From Calditrichota bacterium (lineage in GTDB: Bacteria; Electryoneota; RPQS01), in NCBI GenBank assembly GCA_020637395.1, contig JACJWA010000001.1, positions 310,001 through 374,000 on the forward strand: a stretch of 64,000 nucleotides of DNA, in the 5' to 3' direction. Of this stretch, positions 32,782 through 41,404 are shown piece by piece (positions within the stretch are counted from its first letter, which is position 1; each line of letters opens with the position of its first letter). Under the pieces are notes generated by a model that saw nothing but the letters and a program-made list of their open reading frames with translations, did not search any database and was not told the DNA's origin. Made by a program: the position numbers and the translations under genes.

Positions 32782-34599
32782 TTATTTCATCAGCACGAGC
32801 TTGGCGATGCTGTGATGATCCCCTGCACGGAGCGACGCGAAATAGATGCCGCTGGCGAGGTTGCTGCCATCAAATGAGACGCTGTGCGCTCCCGCAGTCT
32901 GTGTTTCATTCACGAGGCTCTGCACCTGGCGGCCCTGAATATCAAACAGCGCGAGCGAAACATGCACGGACTTGTCCAGCGAGTATGTCAGCGTTGTCGC
33001 CGGATTGAACGGATTCGGGTAAGCGGACACGCCGAACTCGCGCGGTGTCGCAATCACATCGCCGCCTGCGAGAATGATGTCAAGCTGAAAGAAGCCCTCG
33101 CCGTTCGCCGCTTCAACCGTGTCCTGACCATCCGTCGCGCGCACTCGCCAATGAAAATCGAAAATCTCGTCCAACGGAGTCAGCGGAAGCTGCAACTCGA
33201 GCGCGTAAAACGTATCCGCGGACGTCTGGTGCAAAGGCGATAGAAAATAGACTTCCGGAAGCGTGGATTCCAGGTCGAAGATGTACTGCACCTGAGTGCC
33301 TTCCGGGTCACGCGACGCGGTCCACGTCAACATCACAGGGTATTCCACCTGAATGTCCGGCATCGTACTGTCTTCCGGAGTTACGCGATAAAAGCTGCAC
33401 GGCGGCAATCCGCACGTATCCTGCGACAATCCGTGGATCAGCCAACTGCGCTCGCCCGTTCCGTCCAAAATATTTCCGCACATCACAATCTGATTGCCCG
33501 GTGTGAGCGCGGCGTCGGCGATTCGCTCGTCGTCGTCCAGCGGATGATGCAGCCAGCGCACGCCCGCCAATTCATCGCAGTTCGAAACGTGCGCCGCGAA
33601 AACATTCATGTCTCCCGCATCTTCAAGCAGGCCGTGACCCATCAAATACCATCCGCCGTTCCCATCCGGTTTGATCGCAAACGGAATATCGTCCTCGTCC
33701 GGCAATAGCTCGACGATGCGGTGCCAGCGGCGCACGCCGTTGTCGCCGATTTCCATGATGTACGGCTCGAAGTCTCCGTTGACCTCATGCGACCCGCCGC
33801 AAACCATGTAGCCGCCGCCGCCCGGCAACTCAACCAGATCCTCGACCGCGACGTAGGGAGCGAAATCATACGTGCGCTGCCACATCACCACGCCGTTTTG
33901 GCTGATACCCGCAACCATACCGCGACGCGTCGTATCCGCGTCCGAGTATCCAAAGGCGACAATCGTTCCGTTTGCGGACAAAATCATGTCAGCCATTGTG
34001 TCGTCGAGCGAGTCGCCGATCTGCACGGTCCATAAGCTATCGCCGTTGGCGTTTGTCTTGACGATCACCCAGTCATTCCCGCCGTGTCCGCCGGGAAGTC
34101 CGTTGACTCTTCCACCAATCGCATATCCGCCGTCCTGAGTCTGCACCGCACAACGCCCTTGAAAGCCGTTGCTCGCCGTGCCATAGTTCCTGGACCACAG
34201 GCTGTCGCCACTCGCGTTCGTTTTCAGCAGCCAATAGTGCTGCCAGCTCACCGCCGGGTTGCGTGACCAGCCCGCGCAGATGTATCCGCCGTCCGAGGTG
34301 TTTGCCACATCCAGAAAAATGTCCTGAGCTCCCATGCCGGAGTACTGATGCGACCAGAGCTCCGCACCCGTCGCCGGGTCGAACTTCTTCAGCGCTCCCT
34401 TTGCCGCGAGCGGTACATTGTCAAAACCCAGGTAGCCGCCAATCACGACGTTTCCGTCTTGCGCGACCACCACGGCACCCGCGAGGTCCGACAGCGTGTC
34501 CAATCCCGGCGCGGCACGCCACAGCGAATCCAGACACTCGGCCCGCGCACCTGCGCAGGTCATCCACAGTACAATTCCGGCTAGCACGACCTTGTTCAT
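32782..34599 (-). CDS. Secreted propeller-like protein with C-terminal type IX-like sorting domain
   Basis: A 605-residue exported protein. After the signal peptide ('MNKVVLAGIVLWMTCAGARA') come repeats such as 'DGGYICAGWSR', 'DGGYAIGGRVNG' and 'WLLKTNASGDSLWSRNYG'. This is the delta-60/beta-propeller pattern of extracellular proteins common in these phyla. An FN3-like segment precedes the C-terminal sorting domain ('VSAYPNPFNPATTLTYSL', 'GIYFASLRAG', ending 'KLVLMK'). No enzymatic motif was seen. Start ATG 34599 has GGAG upstream; an earlier in-frame start is less likely. The 152 nt to the divergent thioesterase gene must hold both promoters. Confidence 0.78.
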   Translation of the reverse strand: MNKVVLAGIVLWMTCAGARAECLDSLWRAAPGLDTLSDLAGAVVVAQDGNVVIGGYLGFDNVPLAAKGALKKFDPATGAELWSHQYSGMGAQDIFLDVANTSDGGYICAGWSRNPAVSWQHYWLLKTNASGDSLWSRNYGTASNGFQGRCAVQTQDGGYAIGGRVNGLPGGHGGNDWVIVKTNANGDSLWTVQIGDSLDDTMADMILSANGTIVAFGYSDADTTRRGMVAGISQNGVVMWQRTYDFAPYVAVEDLVELPGGGGYMVCGGSHEVNGDFEPYIMEIGDNGVRRWHRIVELLPDEDDIPFAIKPDGNGGWYLMGHGLLEDAGDMNVFAAHVSNCDELAGVRWLHHPLDDDERIADAALTPGNQIVMCGNILDGTGERSWLIHGLSQDTCGLPPCSFYRVTPEDSTMPDIQVEYPVMLTWTASRDPEGTQVQYIFDLESTLPEVYFLSPLHQTSADTFYALELQLPLTPLDEIFDFHWRVRATDGQDTVEAANGEGFFQLDIILAGGDVIATPREFGVSAYPNPFNPATTLTYSLDKSVHVSLALFDIQGRQVQSLVNETQTAGAHSVSFDGSNLASGIYFASLRAGDHHSIAKLVLMK

Positions 34600-34751
34600 T
34601 ACCGACTCCAAAGTTGTTACAGAACTCCGCAAGATAGTACATTATCGGGCAGATGGCAACTTGAACAGGGCAGGGAAGTGAGTTGCAACTCTGCCCGAAA
34701 ATCAATATCCTTATAGACTTAATCACATCACCCTCTTCCCCCTAAGCTCCG

Positions 34752-35207
34752 TTGAAACCAACTCTTACCGTCGGAAGCCGCGCCGAATTCCGGTTCGTGG
34801 TCGAGTCGCGCATGACCGTCTTCTTCGAGGGACGGCCCCTGCACCCCTTCTATTCCACCTATTGGCTGACCTATCACTCCGAATATGTCAGCCGGTTGGT
34901 CCTTGAGCCGCACCTGGATTATGGCGAGGATGGCATCGGCACCGGAGTCTTCGTCCGGCATCACAATCCCGCCGGAATCGGACAGGAACTGCTCTTCGTC
35001 GCGGAGTGTACAAAACTGCATGGAAACTATCTCTTCTGCGAAGTTCAGGCTTTCCACGGCGACCGCTTGATCGGAGAGGGCGAGGTTCATCAGGTCGTGC
35101 TCTCCAGCGAGAAGCTGAAAGAGCTGCATCGCCGCGCCTACTCCGATTGGGGACACGGCGGCGCAGGCTGGGGAATCGAAGACCACTTGTGGGAACTCAA
35201 GAAATAG
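34752..35207 (+). CDS. Hotdog-fold thioesterase-like protein
   Basis: A 151-residue protein of the hotdog fold. It starts 'MKPTLTVGSRAEFRFVVES' and has 'HSEYVSRLVLEPHLDYGEDGIG', followed by a beta-rich segment with 'ECTKLHGNYLFCEVQAFHG'. Similar proteins hydrolyse acyl-CoA esters (acyl-CoA thioesterases of the fluoroacetyl-CoA thioesterase-like group). The start is TTG at 34752, since no ATG occurs before residue 21 and the N-terminus fits the family. It opens a cluster of CoA-linked genes. Confidence 0.72.
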   Translation: MKPTLTVGSRAEFRFVVESRMTVFFEGRPLHPFYSTYWLTYHSEYVSRLVLEPHLDYGEDGIGTGVFVRHHNPAGIGQELLFVAECTKLHGNYLFCEVQAFHGDRLIGEGEVHQVVLSSEKLKELHRRAYSDWGHGGAGWGIEDHLWELKK

Positions 35208-35242
35208 GAAATTTGAAATAGGAAATAGGAACAAGACACCGC

Positions 35243-35551
35243 ATGATCAACTTCATTGCCTTTTACAAGCACCCCGAAAACGTCGAGGCTTTTGACAAGG
35301 CCTACTGGGAAACACATATTCCGCTCATCAATAAAGTCCCGGGTCTCGCGGGTCTGCAAGCGCACAAGTTCTGGCCCGGCAAGGACGGCCCCGCTCCGTA
35401 CTACATGATGGCCGTGCTGTCCTTCGCGGACAAGGAATCGTTCAAGGCCGGGATGAAGTCTCCCGAGATGGCCGAGGCCGGAGCAAATCTGATGAGCTTT
35501 GCCAAGGGCCTGGTCGAGTTTCAGACGACCGAACTGGATCCGCGCGCATGA
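35243..35551 (+). CDS. EthD-family protein
   Basis: A 102-residue ferredoxin-like-fold protein with 'FIAFYKHPENVEAFDKAYWE', 'HIPLINKVPGL' and 'MAVLSFADKESFKAGMKSPE', typical of EthD/DABB-type dimeric proteins. These often accompany catabolic gene clusters; activity varies and is mostly unknown. It overlaps the next gene by 4 nt (ATGA). The 35-nt gap before it is a run of GAAATAGGAAA-like units, similar to other AT-rich intergenic repeats here. Confidence 0.8.
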   Translation: MINFIAFYKHPENVEAFDKAYWETHIPLINKVPGLAGLQAHKFWPGKDGPAPYYMMAVLSFADKESFKAGMKSPEMAEAGANLMSFAKGLVEFQTTELDPRA

Positions 35552-36396
35552 GAATGGATTTTCAGGCTCGCCCCGCGGAGAGTTTCAACTTCGAGTTCAT
35601 CACATATGAGAAAAAAGGCGCGCGCGCGACCGTCACCTTCAACCGTCCCGACAAGCTCAACTGCGTCCACTATCCGATGCTGAAAGAGCTCTGCGAGGCC
35701 TTTGACGATGTGGCGTTTGATGATCAGATTGCCGTGCTCGTGCTCACGGGCTCGGGCCGTGCGTTCTGCACCGGAGCGGACTTGACCGAGCAGATGCAGT
35801 TTCTCGAGCGCCCGCAAGACTATTGGAAGTGGATGGGCGCGTTTATTGATGCGCATGAAAAACTCCGCGCGCTGGGTAAGCCCACGATCGCGCGCCTAAA
35901 CGGCATCGTGGTCGGCGGCGGCAATGAGTTTAATATTAGCTGCGATCTCGCAATCGCGGCGGATGACATCTACATCCGTCAGGTCGGCGCGGCACATGGT
36001 TCCGTGGCCGCCGCAGGTGCGTCGCAATACCTCCCGATCATTGTCGGAGATCGCCGCGCGCGTGAGATATTATTCCTGTGTGAAGAGATTCCCGCACAAA
36101 AAGCTCTCGAATGGGGTCTCGTCAATCAGGTTGTGCCGCGTGCGGACTTAGACAAAGCCGTGGATGAAATGGCCGCAAAGCTTGAAGCCAAGCTGCCCGA
36201 GTGCGTGCGCTATCTGAAGACCCAGCTCAACTACTGGCGTGATGCGTCGTGGGCGCAGACCATTCAGCATGCGCGTGACTGGTTGGGCATTCACTCCGCC
36301 TCGCCTGAAGTCCGCGAAGCCGTCACCGCCTTCAACGAAAAGCGCAAGCCGGATTACAAAAAGGTGCGGGAAAGATTGTATCCCAAGGAGAAGTGA
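35548..36396 (+). CDS. Crotonase-fold enzyme, MenB/BadI-like branch
   Basis: A 282-residue enoyl-CoA hydratase/isomerase-superfamily protein. The oxyanion-hole segments are 'FCTGADLTE' and 'GIVVGGGNEFNI'. The middle segment 'REILFLCEEIPAQKALEWGL' and the C-terminal 'REAVTAFNEKRKPDY' resemble MenB and BadI more than true hydratases. The stretch equivalent to the hydratase Glu pair reads 'GAAHGSVAAAGASQYL', with no acidic residue, so a standard hydration reaction is unlikely. It might act as a thioesterase, isomerase or C-C lyase on a cyclic or aromatic CoA ester. This is inferred from the residues. Confidence 0.8.
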   Translation: MRMDFQARPAESFNFEFITYEKKGARATVTFNRPDKLNCVHYPMLKELCEAFDDVAFDDQIAVLVLTGSGRAFCTGADLTEQMQFLERPQDYWKWMGAFIDAHEKLRALGKPTIARLNGIVVGGGNEFNISCDLAIAADDIYIRQVGAAHGSVAAAGASQYLPIIVGDRRAREILFLCEEIPAQKALEWGLVNQVVPRADLDKAVDEMAAKLEAKLPECVRYLKTQLNYWRDASWAQTIQHARDWLGIHSASPEVREAVTAFNEKRKPDYKKVRERLYPKEK

Positions 36397-36397
36397 G

Positions 36398-36646
36398 ATG
36401 GACTACTCTTACAGTGTCATGTATTCACAGGATGAACGCGGTGTCTGGACCGCGTGTGTTCCGGAACTCAAGAATCTCGCTTCAGAAGGGGATACCATCG
36501 AAGAAGCGCAGAAAATGATCGAAGAAGCGATTGCGCTCTATCTGGAATGCCTTGAAGAAGATCACATGCCGATTCCAGATTCTTCACGAGGAAGACGTAC
36601 GCTGCTTGGCACGGTTACGGTTACGGTAGCGCGCAATGTCGCCTAA
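36398..36646 (+). CDS. hicB: HicB-type antitoxin
   Basis: An 82-residue HicB protein with 'YSYSVMYSQDERGVWTACVP' and 'LASEGDTIEEAQKMIEEAI', the RNase-H-like HicB fold. The frame is complete. AAGGAG precedes the ATG at 36398. It overlaps the start of a frameshifted hicA by 11 nt. The gene order hicB-hicA is the reverse of the E. coli order but common elsewhere. It lies between two crotonase genes, so it is co-transcribed with metabolic genes. Confidence 0.85.
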   Translation: MDYSYSVMYSQDERGVWTACVPELKNLASEGDTIEEAQKMIEEAIALYLECLEEDHMPIPDSSRGRRTLLGTVTVTVARNVA

Positions 36647-36862
36647 GCTTCCTGTTGTGACGCCTTCAGAACTAATTAAGGCGTTCGAGCGGCATGGCTA
36701 CATCAGGCATCGCTCCAAGGGCAGTCACATCATCCTAAAGCACCCGGACGCTATGTCTGTGTACCTTTTCATCGCAAGGATCTGTCTCAAACGACTCTGG
36801 GCTACATTCTCGACCAAGCAGGACTCACTGCTGAACAATTGCTTGATATGCTTCGCTCATGA
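36636..36862 (+). pseudogene. hicA: HicA-type toxin gene, frameshifted
   Basis: The frame from ATG 36636 gives a good HicA N-terminus ('SELIKAFERHGYIRHRSKGS', then 'HIILKHPDA'), with the catalytic His in 'GSHIILKHP'. It then reads into nonsense after about residue 38. The frame two bases along restores 'RYVCVPFHRKDLSQTTLGY' and 'LDQAGLTAEQLLDMLRS' from about 36749 to TGA 36860-36862, exactly the rest of HicA. The break sits at CCCGGACGC, consistent with loss of one GGAC from an original GGACGGAC (His-Pro-Asp-Gly-Arg). The restored stop would overlap the next ATG (ATGA). The toxin is probably inactive unless frameshifting occurs. Confidence 0.85.
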
Positions 36863-37635
36863 CCACACTTCATTACCTTAAACTCGAACGCGACGGAGCC
36901 ATCGCGACCGTCTTTCTGCATCGTCCCAAGCAGCTCAATGCGCTCAACATGGCGTTGATGGACGAGCTTGTTGCCACGCTGGAAGAGCTGGACAACGATG
37001 ACGCCATTCGCGCGATTGTTCTAACCGGAGATCAGCGCGCGTTTGCGGCTGGCGCGGACATCATGGAAATGGCGGATGCCGATTCGACCGAGATGCTGCG
37101 CCGCGATCAATTCGCTAAGTGGGACCGCATTCGCAAACTGAAAAAGCCGCTCATCGCGGCGGTGTCGGGCTTCGCGCTCGGCGGCGGCTGCGAGTTGATG
37201 ATGCACTGCGACATGGTGATCGCCAGCGAAACCGCGCAATTCGGTCAACCGGAGATCAAGATCGGCGTCATGCCCGGCGCGGGCGGCACGCAGAGACTCA
37301 CGCGCACGGTCGGCAAGGCGCGCGCGATGGAAATGGTTTTGACCGGAAAATTCATCGGCGCAAAACAGGCCGAAGCGTGGGGGCTCGTCAACCGCGTGGT
37401 TCCTGTCGAGGTCTATCTAACCGAGGCGCAGAAGCTCGCGCACGAGATCGCGCAGATGTCTCCGGTGGCCGTGCGACTCGCCAAGGAAGCCGTCTTGAAA
37501 AACTACGAATCCTTCCTGCTCGACGGCCTCGAATTCGAACGCAAGAATTTCTATTTACTCTTTTCTACCGAAGACCAAAAAGAAGGCATGCAAGCTTTCA
37601 TCGAAAAACGCCCCGCGAAGTTCACGGGGAAATAA
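36859..37635 (+). CDS. Enoyl-CoA hydratase
   Basis: A 258-residue crotonase with both catalytic glutamates in place: 'GQPEIKIGVMPGAGGTQRL' and 'ARAMEMVLTG', as in mammalian mitochondrial hydratase. The oxyanion segments are 'FAAGADIMEM' and 'GFALGGGCELMMHCD'. It adds water to 2-enoyl-CoA in beta-oxidation or in phenylacetate-type pathways. The ATG overlaps the restored hicA stop, which suggests hicBA was inserted cleanly into an operon or evolved in it. The next gene starts 3 nt after its stop. Confidence 0.92.
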   Translation: MTTLHYLKLERDGAIATVFLHRPKQLNALNMALMDELVATLEELDNDDAIRAIVLTGDQRAFAAGADIMEMADADSTEMLRRDQFAKWDRIRKLKKPLIAAVSGFALGGGCELMMHCDMVIASETAQFGQPEIKIGVMPGAGGTQRLTRTVGKARAMEMVLTGKFIGAKQAEAWGLVNRVVPVEVYLTEAQKLAHEIAQMSPVAVRLAKEAVLKNYESFLLDGLEFERKNFYLLFSTEDQKEGMQAFIEKRPAKFTGK

Positions 37636-37638
37636 TCC

Positions 37639-38418
37639 ATGTACGAAACCATCCTCTACGAACGCACGGATGCCGTGCTGAAGATTACGCTGAATCGGCC
37701 CGACCGCTTCAATGCGTTCAACGCGCAGATGCACAAGGAACTGGCCGATGCCTTCAAGAATGCCGCGAAGGACGACGAAGTCCGCAGCGTGATTCTGACC
37801 GGCGCGGGCAAAGCCTTTTGCAGTGGGCAGGACTTGAAAGAAGTGAAGGACGATCCGAACACGAGTCTGGCCGACCGCCTGCGCAAGAATTATAATCCGA
37901 ACATTATGCGCGTCCGCGAGCTGGAGAAGCCTGTGATCTGCGCGATCAACGGCGTGGCCGCCGGTGCCGGGATGTCGCTGGCGATGGCGTGCGACCTGCG
38001 TATCGCGTCGGAGCAGGTGACGATGCTGCAAGCGTTCGTGAACGTGGGATTGGTTCCCGACACGGGCTCTACGTGGGTGCTGCCGCGCCTGCTGGGCTAT
38101 CACAAGGCTTTCGAGATTTGTTCGACGGGCCGCCCGATCAAAGCCGAAGAAGCGCTGAAGCTCAATCTGGTGGATGAAATCGTAGCGCACGACCAGCTTG
38201 AGAGTTTCACACTGGAACTTGCAACGAAGTATGCGAGTGCACCTACCAAAGCCATCGGCGCCATTAAGCGCGCGCTGAACAAAGCGTCCGCCGTCTCCCT
38301 CGAAGAAGCGCTCGACTACGAAGCCTATCTGCAAGACATCCTCGGCCAAACCGAAGACTACCGCGAAGGCGTTTCCGCATTCAACGAGAAACGAAAACCA
38401 AATTTCAAAGGCCGCTGA
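37639..38418 (+). CDS. PaaG-like enoyl-CoA isomerase
   Basis: A 259-residue crotonase-fold protein with 'FCSGQDLKEV', 'GVAAGAGMSLAMACDLRIA' and 'VNVGLVPDTGSTWVLPRLLG'. The GLVPD-x-GS-x-W block is characteristic of PaaG (ring epoxide/oxepin-CoA isomerase of phenylacetate catabolism) and close homologues. It ends 'FNEKRKPNFKGR'. No paaABCDE epoxidase genes are nearby, so it may instead act as a delta3-delta2 enoyl-CoA isomerase. It follows the hydratase gene by 3 nt. Confidence 0.85.
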   Translation: MYETILYERTDAVLKITLNRPDRFNAFNAQMHKELADAFKNAAKDDEVRSVILTGAGKAFCSGQDLKEVKDDPNTSLADRLRKNYNPNIMRVRELEKPVICAINGVAAGAGMSLAMACDLRIASEQVTMLQAFVNVGLVPDTGSTWVLPRLLGYHKAFEICSTGRPIKAEEALKLNLVDEIVAHDQLESFTLELATKYASAPTKAIGAIKRALNKASAVSLEEALDYEAYLQDILGQTEDYREGVSAFNEKRKPNFKGR

Positions 38419-38430
38419 GTCCCGTCATTC

Positions 38431-38466
38431 TGATTTCAGATTTCATACTTCATATTTCATACTTTC
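38431..38466. repeat. Intergenic AT-rich repeat (TTCATACTTCATATTTC family), second copy
   Basis: The 23 nt at 38442-38464 are identical to 8003-8025. As at the first site, the repeat ends a few bases before a start codon (ATG 38473) and leaves no usual ribosome site. Confidence 0.75.
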
Positions 38467-38472
38467 CCCCTG

Positions 38473-39957
38473 ATGTCCGAAAAACTCTACCCCAACATCA
38501 TCAATGGTGAGCATGTTCCCGCGCTGAGCGGCAAGACGCTCGCCCTGCAAAATCCCGCCACCGGCGAAGCCCTCGGCATGATTCCGCTCTCCGGCGCGGA
38601 CGACATAGACAAGGCCGTGGCCGCCGCGCGATCCGCACTGAACGGCAAGTGGGGCCGGCAAGCGGCCAGCGCGCGCACCAAAATTCTTTTCAAAGCCGCG
38701 GAACTGATGAACGCACGCGCGAAGGAAATCGCTGAGCTCGAGAGCCGCAACATGGGCAAACCCGTGATGCACGTGATGGGCGAAGTCAAGCAGGCCATTG
38801 AAGACTTCGAGTACTTCGCAGGTGCCGCAAGCAAAGTGGAGGGCCGCGTGCCGCCCGTGCATCCGGTTTTCTTCGGCTATACGCTGAAAGAACCTGTCGG
38901 CGTTGTCGGCGCAATCACGCCGTGGAACTATCCGATCATGCTCGAGTCCTGGAAGCTTGCTCCCGCTCTCGCCGCAGGCTGTACGGTCGTTCTGAAGCCT
39001 TCCGAGATTGCTCCTTGCACGGCAAACATTCTCGTCGAAATTCTGCACGAAGCCGGGTGCCCCGAAGGCACGATCAATCTGGTGCACGGCACGGGCGAGA
39101 GCGCGGGCGCGGCACTCGTCAAGCATCCCGGCGTGAACAAGATTTCGTTTACCGGCGGCACGGACACCGGACGCGCAATCATGAAAGAGTGCGCGAACGA
39201 TATGAAGCGCGTCATGCTCGAACTCGGAGGAAAGTCGCCCGCCATCGTGTGTGAAGACGCGAACCTTAATGACGCCGTGCTCTCGAGCGTGTTTACGATT
39301 TTCTACAGCGCGGGGCAATCCTGCGAAGCGCGCTCGCGCATTTACGTGCATGACAGTCTGTATGACTCCTTTGTTGAAAAATTTGTGGCCGCGACAAAAC
39401 AACTTGTGATCGGTGATCCGCTCGATAAGAACACGCACATCGGCGCGCTGGCGCATCCCTCGCGTCTGCCCATCATGCAGAAGTTTATCGAAGCCGCGAA
39501 GCAGGGCGGAGGCAAGATTCTTTGCGGCGGCGAGCAGCTCAAAGGCGGCATCTATGACCAAGGTTGCTTCTTTGCGCCGACCGTGATTGTGGACCTGCCC
39601 GAAGACAACCTCTGCGTGCAAGAGGAAATCTTCGGCCCGATCGTTGTGATTTCAAAATTCATCAGCGATGACGACGCGCTGGCCAAGGCCAACGGTGTGA
39701 AATACGGATTGTGCGCGACGCTTTATACCGAAAACATGCCGCGCGCAACCAAATTCATTCGCGGGTTGCACTCCGGTATCGTCACGCTGAATACCCCCGC
39801 AACTGCTCTGCCCGGTCTGCCCTTTGGAGGAGTCAAGCAATCCGGCGTTGGCCGCGAAATGGCCATGGACACGCTCGAAAGCTATCTGGAAACCAAGACC
39901 GTCTTGTCAGGCGTGACAGGCAAGCCAATCAATCCGTTTGGACTAACGCTTAGCTAA
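38473..39957 (+). CDS. NAD(P)-dependent aldehyde dehydrogenase
   Basis: A 494-residue aldehyde dehydrogenase. The visible blocks are 'GVVGAITPWNYPIM', 'AGCTVVLKPSEIAP', 'ISFTGGTDTGRAIM', 'MLELGGKSPAIV' with the general-base Glu, 'FYSAGQSCEARSRIYV' with the catalytic Cys, and 'EEIFGPIVVI'. The type resembles betaine-aldehyde or related aliphatic/aromatic dehydrogenases. In this cluster it may feed an acid into CoA-ester degradation. Substrate is not resolved. The start follows an AT-rich repeat without a clear ribosome site. Confidence 0.9.
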   Translation: MSEKLYPNIINGEHVPALSGKTLALQNPATGEALGMIPLSGADDIDKAVAAARSALNGKWGRQAASARTKILFKAAELMNARAKEIAELESRNMGKPVMHVMGEVKQAIEDFEYFAGAASKVEGRVPPVHPVFFGYTLKEPVGVVGAITPWNYPIMLESWKLAPALAAGCTVVLKPSEIAPCTANILVEILHEAGCPEGTINLVHGTGESAGAALVKHPGVNKISFTGGTDTGRAIMKECANDMKRVMLELGGKSPAIVCEDANLNDAVLSSVFTIFYSAGQSCEARSRIYVHDSLYDSFVEKFVAATKQLVIGDPLDKNTHIGALAHPSRLPIMQKFIEAAKQGGGKILCGGEQLKGGIYDQGCFFAPTVIVDLPEDNLCVQEEIFGPIVVISKFISDDDALAKANGVKYGLCATLYTENMPRATKFIRGLHSGIVTLNTPATALPGLPFGGVKQSGVGREMAMDTLESYLETKTVLSGVTGKPINPFGLTLS

Positions 39958-39972
39958 CCAGCAGGACATTTC

Positions 39973-40860
39973 ATGAACTACGTGGTCATTGGCGCAACGG
40001 GGAACACCGGCCACATCGTTGCGGAAGAACTTTTGAAAAGCGGACAGACCGTGCGCGCGGTCGGACGCAGCGCGGACAAGCTTGAGAAACTGGCGAAGCT
40101 TGGTGCGGAGATCCTGGTCGGAGATGTCACGAACGCCGACGATATGAAGCGGGCTTTTGATGGCGTGGAAGCAGCCTATGTCATGATCCCGCCCAATTTT
40201 GCGGCGGCGGATTTTCGAAAGTACCAGGACGAAGCGACGGACAATTTCGCCGACGCGATTTCCAACGCGGGTACGCGCCACGTCGTTTCACTGTCAAGCG
40301 TGGGTGCCGACCATGCTGCGGGCGTGGGCCCCATCAACGGACTTTACTATCTTGAGAAGCAGCTCGACGGCATTCCCGATTTGAACACGCTGCACTTGCG
40401 CGCGGGATTTTTCATGCAGAATCTGTTCGGCTCGATCGGCATGATCAAGAAGCTCGGCATCTATGGCGCCGCCACATCTGCCGGTGCGCCGTGGCCGATG
40501 ATTGCAGCCGGGGATATTGGTCACTACGCCGCGCTGCGTCTGAAGTCGTTGAACTTTCCGGGAAAGAATGTGCAATATCTTCTGGGACCGCGCGATGTGT
40601 CGGGCGGCGAGGTCGCAGAGATTCTCGCGAAATCATTCGACCTGAGTTCCTTGCCCTATGTCGAGTTTTCGCTGACCGACATGAGACAAGGGATGATCAG
40701 CAACGGCATGCCCGAGCACTTCGCCGACCTCTATTGCGAGCTGTACGAAGGATTCAACAAGGGGTTGATGACGTACGAGCGGAATGCCGAGGCAACGACA
40801 GACACAAAGCTTGAAGATTTCGCAAAACTTGCCTTGACTCCTGCCTTTCGCGCGCTGTAG
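39973..40860 (+). CDS. NmrA-like NAD(P)-binding protein
   Basis: A 295-residue atypical short-chain dehydrogenase/NmrA-fold protein. The N-terminus 'MNYVVIGATGNTGHIVAEEL' has the GxxGxxG nucleotide motif, followed by 'VRAVGRSADKLEKL' and 'VGDVTNADDM'. No SDR Tyr-Lys catalytic pair was recognised, so it may be a redox sensor or quinone/isoflavone-reductase-type enzyme. It is the last gene before a strong terminator and begins 15 nt after the aldehyde dehydrogenase stop. Confidence 0.82.
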   Translation: MNYVVIGATGNTGHIVAEELLKSGQTVRAVGRSADKLEKLAKLGAEILVGDVTNADDMKRAFDGVEAAYVMIPPNFAAADFRKYQDEATDNFADAISNAGTRHVVSLSSVGADHAAGVGPINGLYYLEKQLDGIPDLNTLHLRAGFFMQNLFGSIGMIKKLGIYGAATSAGAPWPMIAAGDIGHYAALRLKSLNFPGKNVQYLLGPRDVSGGEVAEILAKSFDLSSLPYVEFSLTDMRQGMISNGMPEHFADLYCELYEGFNKGLMTYERNAEATTDTKLEDFAKLALTPAFRAL

Positions 40861-40881
40861 CCGCAAAATACTCTGATGTGA

Positions 40882-40912
40882 AAAAGGGCCATCCGCTTGG
40901 ATGGCCCTTTTG
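40882..40912. terminator. Bidirectional terminator
   Basis: A stem of 12 to 13 bp, AAAGGGCCATCC with GGATGGCCCTTT, closes a GCTT loop and has A-rich and T-rich flanks. It lies between the convergent NmrA-like gene (+) and the small secreted protein gene (-) that ends the S74 array. Confidence 0.85.
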
Positions 40913-40932
40913 TTTGCGTGTCTCGTGGCGGG

Positions 40933-41394
40933 TTATGGATTCACTTTTACGATGTAGTACTGCTGCGTCTCCGGTCCGGCCAGCACGTTTGTATCCGTGA
41001 AGGTCGTGTTGCTGGTTGTGCCGATCAGGTTGCTTCCGTCGGGGACGAAATTAAACGTGGCGGCGCGGTGAATGGAATAGCTACCCGCACCGGAGATCGC
41101 CTCCCAATAGAGCAATGCGTCCGGCGTCGCCTCGTGAATCACCAATTGCTGTATCGGCGAAAGCGGGGACACGCCGAGCGATGGACTCAAAAAGCCCGCG
41201 TAAAGCGTGAAGTTCTCGCTCGTCTGCACTCCTATCGGCGTCGGTTGCCCGAACGCCGAGACCAAACCAAAATTCGCCGAGCTCGAAGCTCCGCCGCCCG
41301 CGTCCATCACGGACTTCGTCAGAGTGAAATTCTCACTCGACGATTGCGCCCACAGCACGGCGGGGAAGAGAAGCAACAAAAGTGTTTTCTTCAT
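40933..41394 (-). CDS. Small secreted protein at the end of the S74 array
   Basis: A 153-residue protein with a signal peptide ('MKKTLLLLLFPAVLWAQ'). A Ser/Gly-rich segment follows with two related halves, 'SSENFTLTKSVMDAGGGASS' and 'SENFTLYAGFLSPSLG'. The C-terminal beta module contains 'LLYWEAISGAGSYSIHRAA', like the FN3-like tails of other exported proteins in the window. It lies only 10 nt downstream of the last S74 array gene and ends before a terminator, so it is probably the last gene of that operon. Function is unknown; a partner or anchor for the array products is possible. Confidence 0.7.
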   Translation of the reverse strand: MKKTLLLLLFPAVLWAQSSSENFTLTKSVMDAGGGASSSANFGLVSAFGQPTPIGVQTSENFTLYAGFLSPSLGVSPLSPIQQLVIHEATPDALLYWEAISGAGSYSIHRAATFNFVPDGSNLIGTTSNTTFTDTNVLAGPETQQYYIVKVNP

Positions 41395-41404
41395 GTCCAG
41401 TTCC

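Noticed and set aside
36636..36881. An intact 81-residue HicA-like protein
   Set aside because: The second half in this frame has no HicA features, while the neighbouring frame carries the missing HicA C-terminus, so a frameshift explains the data better.
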